Position numbers and translations under genes: made by a program. From NCBI RefSeq assembly GCF_002979555.1, contig NZ_PCOZ01000024.1, positions 1 to 46,752 on the forward strand: 46,752 nucleotides of DNA, given 5' to 3'. Shown one piece after another: positions 1-6,247 of this stretch (the first letter of the stretch is position 1; the number at the start of each line of letters is the position of its first letter). A model generated the notes under the pieces. It was not told where the DNA came from. It made no database searches and worked only from the letters and a program-made list of their open reading frames with translations. The stretch is from Pseudomonas sp. MYb60 (GTDB taxonomy: Bacteria > Pseudomonadota > Gammaproteobacteria > Pseudomonadales > Pseudomonadaceae).

Positions 1-77
1 ATCAGCTGTCACCGGTAGAGTTTGAAAAGCGTTACGCAGCGAGCCTGGAGAGTGTCTAGAAAACCCGGGGCGATTCA
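1..77 (+). mobile_element. 3' end of an IS3-family insertion sequence (partial)
   Basis: Reading from base 3, the first codons give a typical IS3-family transposase (OrfB) C-terminus containing LSPVEFEKRY and ending at a TAG at 57-59. The stop is followed by the sequence TGTCTAGAAAACCCGGGGCG and then ATTCA, which matches the outward end of known IS3-group terminal repeats and finishes in TCA at about 77. The rest of the element lies to the left of the window. The exact element name, its other end and the target duplication cannot be seen. The element ends inside the reading frame of the next gene. Confidence 0.7.
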
Positions 78-744
78 TAACGCATTATTCAGGCGTAGTG
101 ATACAGGCAAAGAAACTGAGGTATTCTGCTGGCTTTCACAGGTTCAGCGCTATGCTGAAATTGTCGTTTCTACTGGGAAAGTTAAGCGATTCGAAGGTCT
201 TGATAAAGACACCTTGAAAAATATATGCAGACTATCTCTGGACAGCAAAAACACCAAAAATATATCTAGTTCTCTATGGGCGCTTGGTATAGTTCTGATT
301 TATCTGCCTCAAACCGCAGGAATGAAAACTGACGGAGTATTCTTCAAACTCGAAGGTGGCACCCCTGTAATAGGCATGACACTCAGATATGATCGATATG
401 ACTATTTCTGGTTCACACTAATGCACGAGCTATCCCACATTTCAATGCACTATGATCGATTTGAGGGTGCGCACTTCGATTCCCTTGAGGATATTGGCGA
501 AGATATCACCGAGCTAGAAGCAAACCAGCTTGCTAAAGAATCATTAATTAGCCGTAGCGATTGGCGATCTGCCTCTGCTCGCAGGCATCGTAATGAAGAA
601 GAACTATATAAAGACGCAGAAAAACTTTCGATACACCCTGCAATCCTCGCAGGCCTTATAAGGCACGAATCAGGGAATTTCTCTCTGTTCAGCAGAATTA
701 TTCACGAGATTAGCGTCACAAGGATGATAAGTGAAGATGCCTAA
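78..744 (+). pseudogene. ImmA/IrrE-type metallo-endopeptidase, 5' end removed by the IS
   Basis: The frame encodes a zinc peptidase of the ImmA/IrrE family. The metal-binding HELSH motif is at 424-438, followed by the expected acidic stretch with ELEANQLAKE, in which Glu probably completes the zinc site. Family members with this layout usually carry an N-terminal Xre helix-turn-helix of about 70 residues, then a segment like ALFRRSDTGKETEV. Here that segment begins directly at the end of the IS and no helix-turn-helix remains. The open frame runs back to a TTG at 22, but that codon lies in the transposase sequence, and no ATG occurs in frame until about 321. I therefore infer truncation by insertion, although a shortened protein could still be made. 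Known relatives cleave repressors or antitoxin-like partners. The next gene overlaps its stop, so the two were probably one operon. Confidence 0.72.
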
Positions 745-1804
745 GTACATTCCGTTTCTCAAAGCCAAAGCTAATGAGTTTGGAGCAGTCAAATCTCTTA
801 GCAAAGAAAGAAAACAGCTAATAGTCCCTTTTTTCGATCTTCCTCTGAAAAAAGATATGGATGCGACAAGTTTGACGAAAAACATAGAGACAGTTTCTCG
901 AAAATTCTGCCTAAACACAAAGGGCATACCTGAGTATTTCGTAGACGATTACGATATCCCGGATTCGATCCTTATAGGAGGCCGCCCCAGCTATGAATAT
1001 TTCGCCGCTCGCATGCACGCGCAGGGCCTCAGCTTCAACCCCGTTGTTGGCGTAGATCGCACCGTCGACCGAAATGCCTGCGTTTTCACGCCAGCGATCA
1101 CTAAGGCTGGAAAAAACAGACGTATTGCTTTAAGAGTCTCTAGTGAAGACTTGATCAGCTACAACCTCATTAGAACAGACATTCTGCATCTCATAGCGAT
1201 GGGGCAAGGTATCTACGATCACTGGGTACTTGTCATTGATAATAGAGTTTGCAAAGGGGTCGACGCGACAGTTCGGGCAGCTCAGATCAAGGCGTTTTGC
1301 CTCGCTGCCGCTTTAGATCACGCATATGAGGCCATCGTAATTACTGGGTCTAGTCTTCCACCCGCCATCGGTGGGATACTTTCAACCAACAATGAGATAC
1401 ACCTTTTACGCAACGAGACGGTCATTTACAAGACCTCTATTATAGGCCTCAATGGTCATAAGGTAATCTTTGGTGACTACACCATTGTAAGCCCCGACTA
1501 CTCCGACTCTGACATCGACCCACGCAACATGTTAAACGTTACCGCCCCCAAGGTCGTCTATTCTTATGATGATAGGCATTACATTGTGCGCGGAGGGGGT
1601 ATCAAGACGCATCCGAGAGGATTCAAACAATATAATGACATTGCAGCCACTATAGTAGCGAAGACTTTTTTTCGACACGGAAACTCGGAGGGTGACCTGT
1701 ATTTGGTTCAGAAGGCGGCGGGGCTTGGATCAACAGTTATGCCAGGGAGTATTTTGAAGCCTACAATAAACTCGCACATTGCATTCATGCTTGATGTTTT
1801 ATAA
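737..1804 (+). CDS. Beta-family protein (phage T4 Beta_protein-like)
   Basis: The protein has about 355 residues and resembles the Beta_protein family, named after a phage T4 product and common in bacterial accessory regions. Visible family features are the N-terminal KYIPFLKAKANEFGAVKSL, a following strand PFFDLP, the central GDY segment (FGDYTIVSPDYSD), a Gly-rich RGGG turn, and the C-terminal pattern GFKQY...EGDLYLVQKAAGLGS...INSHIAFML. The biochemical role is unknown; relatives often stand next to sce7726 genes, as here. An ATG at 737 overlaps the end of the protease frame by 8 bp; a GTG at 731 is the alternative start. The 3' end overlaps the convergent downstream gene by 20 bp. Base composition is richer in A+T than the chromosome further right, which fits horizontal transfer. 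Confidence 0.7.
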   Translation: MPKYIPFLKAKANEFGAVKSLSKERKQLIVPFFDLPLKKDMDATSLTKNIETVSRKFCLNTKGIPEYFVDDYDIPDSILIGGRPSYEYFAARMHAQGLSFNPVVGVDRTVDRNACVFTPAITKAGKNRRIALRVSSEDLISYNLIRTDILHLIAMGQGIYDHWVLVIDNRVCKGVDATVRAAQIKAFCLAAALDHAYEAIVITGSSLPPAIGGILSTNNEIHLLRNETVIYKTSIIGLNGHKVIFGDYTIVSPDYSDSDIDPRNMLNVTAPKVVYSYDDRHYIVRGGGIKTHPRGFKQYNDIAATIVAKTFFRHGNSEGDLYLVQKAAGLGSTVMPGSILKPTINSHIAFMLDVL

Positions 1805-2402
1805 GACTTCTTAGCACAAGAGCCTGGCCTATCGTAAGGCTGAGCTCTTGGGTCCCATAAGCTTGAGAAATCAAAAATGACAGGGCATTTCTATTTATCT
1901 TAGCTTGCACTTTTTCTTCGATCTTACTAGCAATATCAAAAAGCTCATCTCGCCAGAGCGTTAGCAAGGCCACCTGCTTATCAAACGAAGGATTTTTTAA
2001 AGCTTGGCGAACAGGTTTGAAAACGACAACTCCTTTAGAGTTGCATTTTGCCTCAAGCACACCCCAGTGATCGGGCGCGATTTTGATTGCTTTGGACATA
2101 TGTTTAGAGGTAGTCACTAAAGTGACTTTTCGGAAAGCGAGGTTATAGTAAACTCCTTGCTGAGCAATTCTTTCAACCTTGTCACCATCCCCCTTGATCT
2201 CATAGCAATGAGCCTCTGTATGGATCGCAACTACATCTGCAATAGCATTGCCATTATGAATACGCAGTTCTTCAATAACAGCTTTAGGCTGTGGGTATGC
2301 ATTTCTCAGCCTACTTACCAACGCGGCACGGATCAATGGGTCATTTAACATAGCAGGCAACACACTCACAACATTATCATCGCTTAATAGTACATTGCGC
2401 AC
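1785..2402 (-). CDS. sce7726-family protein with PD-(D/E)XK nuclease-like residues
   Basis: The 205-residue protein resembles the sce7726 family of unknown function. Numbering from the GTG at 2402, it shows Glu44/Glu45 in VIEELRI, Asp56 in AIADVVAI, then CYEIKGDGDK with Glu68-x-Lys70, and a following RIAQQ with Gln81. This order (Glu, Asp, E-x-K, Gln) is the layout of PD-(D/E)XK nucleases, so a nuclease fold is a reasonable inference but not proven. The next segment, ITLVTTSKH-like then DHWGVLEA, is also typical of sce7726 proteins. The start is uncertain: GTG 2402 has no clear ribosome site, and an ATG at 2351 (MLNDPLIR) fits the usual family start. It runs tail to tail with the Beta-family gene and overlaps it by 20 bp. 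Confidence 0.68.
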   Translation of the reverse strand: MRNVLLSDDNVVSVLPAMLNDPLIRAALVSRLRNAYPQPKAVIEELRIHNGNAIADVVAIHTEAHCYEIKGDGDKVERIAQQGVYYNLAFRKVTLVTTSKHMSKAIKIAPDHWGVLEAKCNSKGVVVFKPVRQALKNPSFDKQVALLTLWRDELFDIASKIEEKVQAKINRNALSFLISQAYGTQELSLTIGQALVLRSLIKHQA

Positions 2403-2868
2403 GAGTACCGATCATAGGCCATGCCACAGAAAGCCAAAGCCAGAAGCAATTGTATCATTGACGTGCGGGAGGCGCGTCAGTCCAGGTGCTGGAATATCTT
2501 AATCCCACGCTTGCTGCCAGCCAGTCTGACGCATCGGTAGCTCAGGCGCGCGCTCGTGCAGATGCACTGATCGACGTAGCCCCACTTCAACCAGTCTTCA
2601 GCTTCCTAGAGGTCATTGGTAGCAGGTATCTGTCCGATGTGCTGCGGAGGTATCAGAGACCTTCCCGACTCTGAGCCGACCATGAGTCGCATGACTGTGA
2701 TCGCATACGATCTCTAAGCTTCAAAAATCGGTACACTCAAGGTACGGTAACCAGCTTTAGCAACCTTCTCAAAACTACGCTCAACACCACGTGTCACAGG
2801 GCCCTCAGCTATGCCAACCTACATTTACCTACGACAGCTTTCTCTAGGCATACCTGCTCGCCCAGCAA
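2403..2868. other. island-end stretch without an intact gene
   Basis: These 466 bp between the sce7726 gene and the tRNA fragment hold only short open frames. The longest on the plus strand (2486-2674, 62 codons) has no recognised similarity and no convincing ribosome binding site. A 34-codon piece on the minus strand looks like a gene remnant and is listed separately. I see no integrase gene; if the island has one it should be outside the window. The stretch probably consists of decayed island DNA. Confidence 0.5.
2714..2818 (-). pseudogene. possible C-terminal remnant of an unidentified gene
   Basis: The minus frame between the TAG at 2714-2716 and an in-frame stop at 2819-2821 translates to a 34-residue protein-like tail that includes GPVTRGVERSFEKVAKAGYR and ends in LSVPIFEA. 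The mix of charged and hydrophobic residues looks like real protein rather than random frame, and its position beside an attachment site fits the trimmed last codons of an island gene. I do not recognise the family. Confidence 0.3.
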
Positions 2869-2913
2869 CTCATAATCCTTTGGTCCACGGTTCAAGTCCG
2901 TGTGGGCCCACCA
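2869..2913 (+). other. tRNA-Met(CAT) 3' fragment: attachment site of the island
   Basis: The bases from CTCATAATCC through GGTTCAAGTCC to the terminal CCA equal the 3' half of a pseudomonad elongator tRNA-Met: anticodon loop with CAT, the 3' strand of the anticodon stem, a complete T arm (GTCCACGGTTCAAGTCCGTG) and the acceptor strand plus CCA. The 5' half is missing, and the bases before 2869 (CCAGCAA) do not pair with TCCTT to close the anticodon stem. This is the usual picture of an att copy left by integration into a tRNA gene. The intact tRNA should stand at the other island end, left of the window. Everything to the right follows conserved chromosomal order. Confidence 0.75.
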
Positions 2914-2919
2914 AACATG

Positions 2920-2943
2920 AAAGCCGCGCATTGCGCGGCTTTT
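2920..2943 (+). terminator. Rho-independent terminator of the original tRNA-Met gene
   Basis: AAAGCCGCGC (2920-2929), loop ATT, and GCGCGGCTTT (2933-2942) form a 10-bp perfect stem ending in T residues. It lies 7 bp after the CCA of the tRNA fragment, so it was most likely the terminator of the tRNA transcript and belongs to the chromosome side of the junction. Confidence 0.75.
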
Positions 2944-3097
2944 GCGTTTCTGGCACCTACCCATACCTTTGCAAACCGCTGGCCAGTACCCCGGACGTTT
3001 CAATTCGAGCGCATTGCCGCAGGGTTCGAACAGGTACTACGTGGCCTGTAAGCCTGTAACATGCGATTGCACCGCACCCCGCACCGGAGTCTTTGCC

Positions 3098-3544
3098 TTG
3101 CCTGTCCTAGATGAAATCGACCGCCAACTGATCGCCGCCTTGCAGATCAATGCCCGCGAGAGCGTGGCCATGCTGGCACGGCAGTTGGGTATCGCGCGCA
3201 CTACGGTGACGTCTCGCCTGGCGCGCCTGGAAAAAACCCAGGTGATCACCGGCTACGGCGTGCGGCTTGGACAGCGTGTGGTGGACGGCGGGTTGCAGGC
3301 CTACGTGGGCATTACCGTGCAGGCACGCTCGGGCAAGGACGTGCTGCGCAAGCTGAGTGCGATGGCTCAGGTCCAGCAGTTGTGTGCGGTGAGTGGCGAG
3401 TTTGATTACGTCGCGTGGTTGCGCACCGACTCACCGGAACAACTGGACCAATTGCTCGACCAGATCGGCAGCGTGGACGGCGTCGAGAAAACCACCACCT
3501 CGATCATCCTCAGCAGCAAATTGGACCGTGGTCAGCCAGTCTGA
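3098..3544 (+). CDS. Lrp/AsnC-family regulator next to the lysine monooxygenase genes
   Basis: The 148-residue protein has the Lrp/AsnC layout: an N-terminal winged helix-turn-helix (DEIDRQLIAALQINAR, then ARQLGIARTTVTSRLARLEK) and a C-terminal effector-binding RAM domain (about residues 65-140) with the GEFDYV segment. I place the start at the TTG at 3098 because a GGAG stands 8 bp upstream and the protein then begins directly at the usual LDEIDRQL; no in-frame ATG is available. It is transcribed toward davB and the same neighbour occurs in P. putida, so it probably responds to an amino acid, likely lysine, and controls davBA. The ligand is an inference. Confidence 0.82.
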   Translation: MPVLDEIDRQLIAALQINARESVAMLARQLGIARTTVTSRLARLEKTQVITGYGVRLGQRVVDGGLQAYVGITVQARSGKDVLRKLSAMAQVQQLCAVSGEFDYVAWLRTDSPEQLDQLLDQIGSVDGVEKTTTSIILSSKLDRGQPV

Positions 3545-3690
3545 CCACCCACTTCGTCATTCTGACTGAAACTAATCCAATTCGACGACACTTTGCGTCT
3601 TATTAACGAACGCTGTGGTGCCTAAACTGGCTGGCATCTTTTCCTATACTCAGCGGGTCGAGCCCCGCCGGGTAGCCAGCAAGGTCAGCC
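3545..3690 (+). promoter_or_regulatory. davBA promoter region
   Basis: The gap between the Lrp-type gene and davB contains TATACT at 3645-3650, a good -10 match about 40 bp before the davB start codon. No good -35 hexamer stands at the expected distance, which would fit a promoter that needs an activator such as the adjacent Lrp-type protein. Activator dependence is an inference. Confidence 0.35.
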
Positions 3691-5382
3691 ATGAAGACTC
3701 CAGACAAAAACAATCGCCACCCTGCAGACGGTAAAAAACCCATCACCGTCTTCGGCCCGGACTTTCCGTTCGCCTTCGATGACTGGATCGAACACCCGGC
3801 AGGCCTGGGCAGCATTCCCGCCGCCAGCCATGGCGCCGAAGTGGCGATTGTCGGCGCGGGGATCGCTGGCCTCGTGGCGGCCTACGAGCTGATGAAGCTG
3901 GGGCTCAAGCCCGTGGTGTACGAAGCCTCGAAAATGGGTGGGCGCCTGCGTTCCCAGGCATTTGAAGGCGCAGAGGGCATCATCGCCGAGTTGGGTGGCA
4001 TGCGTTTTCCGGTGTCGTCCACCGCGTTTTACCACTATGTCGACAAGCTTGGGCTGGAAACCAAACCGTTCCCTAACCCGCTCACCCCGGCCTCCGGCAG
4101 CACGGTGATCGACCTCGAAGGCCAGACCCATTACGCACAAAAACTCGCGGACCTGCCGGCGCTGTTCCAGGAAGTCGCCGACGCCTGGGCCGATGCGCTG
4201 GAGGCCGGCTCGCAGTTCGGCGATATCCAGCAGGCTATCCGCGACCGCGACGTCCCGCGCCTCAAAACGTTATGGAACACATTGGTACCGCTGTGGGACG
4301 ACCGCACGTTCTACGACTTCGTCGCCACGTCCAAAGCGTTTGCCAAATTGTCGTTCCTGCACCGCGAAGTGTTTGGCCAGGTAGGGTTCGGCACCGGCGG
4401 CTGGGACTCCGACTTCCCCAACTCCATGCTGGAAATCTTTCGCGTGGTGATGACCAACTGCGACGACCACCAGCACCTGGTGGTCGGCGGCGTCGCCCAG
4501 GTGCCCATGGGTATCTGGCGACACGTGCCGGAGCGCTGCGCACACTGGCCAGCCGGCACCAGCCTGAGTTCCCTGCATCGCGGTGCACCACGGGCCGGGG
4601 TGAAACGCATTGCCCATGCGGCCGATGGCCGTTTTGCGGTCACCGACAACTACGGCGATACCCGCGAATACGCAGCGGTGCTCACCACCTGCCAAAGCTG
4701 GTTGCTCACCACCCAGATCGAATGCGACGAAACCCTGTTCTCGCAAAAGATGTGGATGGCCCTGGACCGCACGCGCTACATGCAATCGTCGAAGACCTTC
4801 GTGATGGTCGACCGCCCGTTCTGGAAAGACAAAGACCCGGAAACCGGCCGCGACCTGATGAGCATGACCCTCACCGACCGCCTGACCCGTGGCACCTACC
4901 TGTTCGACAACGGCGACGACAAGCCGGGCGTGATCTGCCTGTCCTACTCGTGGATGAGCGACGCGCTGAAGATGCTGCCCCAGCCCATCGACAAACGCGT
5001 GAAGCTGGCCCTGGACGCGCTGAAGAAGATCTACCCGAAAGTCGATATCAAGGCGCGCATCATCGGCGATCCGATCACCGTGTCGTGGGAAGCCGACCCG
5101 CATTTCCTTGGGGCCTTCAAGGGTGCGCTGCCTGGCCACTACCGCTACAACCAGCGTATGTACGCGCACTTCATGCAGAAGGACATGCCCGCCGAACAAC
5201 GTGGGATCTTTATCGCCGGCGATGATGTTTCCTGGACCCCGGCCTGGGTCGAAGGCGCAGTGCAAACCTCGCTGAATGCGGTTTGGGGCATCATGACCCA
5301 CTTCGGCGGCAGCACCCACCCAGAAAACCCGGGGCCCGGCGATGTGTTCGATGAAATCGGCCCGATTGCCCTGGCCGAATAA
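3691..5382 (+). CDS. davB: L-lysine 2-monooxygenase
   Basis: The enzyme is an FAD-dependent amine-oxidase-family protein that converts L-lysine and O2 to 5-aminopentanamide, CO2 and water, the first step of the 5-aminovalerate route. The 563-residue length fits. The opening segment (NRHPADGKKP, then FGPDFPFAFDDWIEHPAGL) and the dinucleotide motif GAGIAG at residues 55-60 followed by the acidic YEAS are those of pseudomonad DavB. GGRLRS and GGMRFP at about 85-115 are further FAD contacts, and the C-terminal FIAGDDVSWTPAWVEGAV closes the cofactor site. The related tryptophan 2-monooxygenases are the main alternative, but the adjoining amidase supports lysine. A cytoplasmic location is expected since no signal peptide is seen. 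It is followed by davA after 11 bp. Confidence 0.88.
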   Translation: MKTPDKNNRHPADGKKPITVFGPDFPFAFDDWIEHPAGLGSIPAASHGAEVAIVGAGIAGLVAAYELMKLGLKPVVYEASKMGGRLRSQAFEGAEGIIAELGGMRFPVSSTAFYHYVDKLGLETKPFPNPLTPASGSTVIDLEGQTHYAQKLADLPALFQEVADAWADALEAGSQFGDIQQAIRDRDVPRLKTLWNTLVPLWDDRTFYDFVATSKAFAKLSFLHREVFGQVGFGTGGWDSDFPNSMLEIFRVVMTNCDDHQHLVVGGVAQVPMGIWRHVPERCAHWPAGTSLSSLHRGAPRAGVKRIAHAADGRFAVTDNYGDTREYAAVLTTCQSWLLTTQIECDETLFSQKMWMALDRTRYMQSSKTFVMVDRPFWKDKDPETGRDLMSMTLTDRLTRGTYLFDNGDDKPGVICLSYSWMSDALKMLPQPIDKRVKLALDALKKIYPKVDIKARIIGDPITVSWEADPHFLGAFKGALPGHYRYNQRMYAHFMQKDMPAEQRGIFIAGDDVSWTPAWVEGAVQTSLNAVWGIMTHFGGSTHPENPGPGDVFDEIGPIALAE

Positions 5383-5393
5383 GGAGTAAAACC

Positions 5394-6188
5394 ATGCGTG
5401 TCGCCCTGTACCAATGCCAACCGCTGCCGCTGGATGTGGCCGGCAACCTCAAGCGTCTGCACCAGTTGGCACACGAAGCCGGCGGCGCGGATGTGCTGGT
5501 GCTGCCGGAGATGTTTCTCACCGGCTACAACATCGGTGCCGAGGCCGTGGGCGCCTTGGCCGAGGCACAGGATGGCGTGTCGGCGCAGGCCATTGCCGAG
5601 GTGGCGAAAAGCGCAGGGCTGGCAATCGTGTATGGCTACCCGGAACGGGGCGCAGACGGGCATATCTACAACGCTGTGCAAGTGATCGACGCCCACGGCC
5701 AGCGCTTGTGCAACTACCGCAAGACCCACCTGTTCGGTGACCTGGACCGCTCGATGTTCAGCGCCGGCGATGATGATTTCCCGCTGGTGGAACTCAACGG
5801 CTGGAAACTCGGCTTCCTGATCTGCTACGACCTGGAATTCCCGGAAAACACCCGGCGCCTGGCCCTGGCCGGCGCCGAGCTGATCCTGGTGCCCACCGCC
5901 AACATGGAGCCGTTCGACTTCGTGGCACAGGTGACCGTCCGCGCGCGGGCCTTCGAAAACCAGTGCTATGTGGCCTACGCCAACTATTGCGGCAGCGAAG
6001 GCGAGATTCGCTACTGCGGACAAAGCAGCATCGCCGCGCCCGACGGCCACTGCATCGCCCAGGCCGGCCTGGATGAGGCGCTGATTGTCGGTACGCTGGA
6101 GCGCCAGTCGATACTGGACGCTCGCGCTGCCAACCACTATCTGCAAGACCGTCGGCCGGAGTTGTATGGCACGCTGCACAAGCCCTGA
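5394..6188 (+). CDS. davA: 5-aminopentanamidase (delta-aminovaleramidase)
   Basis: This 264-residue nitrilase-superfamily amidase hydrolyses 5-aminopentanamide to 5-aminovalerate and ammonia, the second step of the davBA lysine pathway. The catalytic triad is visible: Glu39 in LPEMF, Lys110 in YRKTHLF and Cys144 in LICYDLEFPE. An AAGGAG overlaps the davB stop codon and stands 7 bp before the ATG, so translation is probably coupled to davB. The later pathway genes (davT, davD) are not in this window. The carbon-nitrogen hydrolase family has many substrates; the specific call rests on adjacency to davB. Confidence 0.87.
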   Translation: MRVALYQCQPLPLDVAGNLKRLHQLAHEAGGADVLVLPEMFLTGYNIGAEAVGALAEAQDGVSAQAIAEVAKSAGLAIVYGYPERGADGHIYNAVQVIDAHGQRLCNYRKTHLFGDLDRSMFSAGDDDFPLVELNGWKLGFLICYDLEFPENTRRLALAGAELILVPTANMEPFDFVAQVTVRARAFENQCYVAYANYCGSEGEIRYCGQSSIAAPDGHCIAQAGLDEALIVGTLERQSILDARAANHYLQDRRPELYGTLHKP

Positions 6189-6247
6189 TCCTGCGGGTTT
6201 GCCAGCGGTTTGTTAGCATAGCCTCTTCCCTCGTTTCGGAAGTGCCC

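Noticed and set aside
2486..2674. Plus-strand open frame of 62 codons in the island end
   Set aside because: No recognised similarity, no good ribosome binding site and no neighbour that supports it; kept only as part of the gap description.
2869..2913. A complete, functional tRNA gene
   Set aside because: The acceptor 5' strand, D arm and 5' anticodon strand are missing, and the bases before the anticodon loop do not pair.
2809..3003. Minus-strand open frame with the peptide WAHTDLNRGPKDYE
   Set aside because: This is the reverse reading of the tRNA-Met 3' end and its flank, a well-known false protein in databases.
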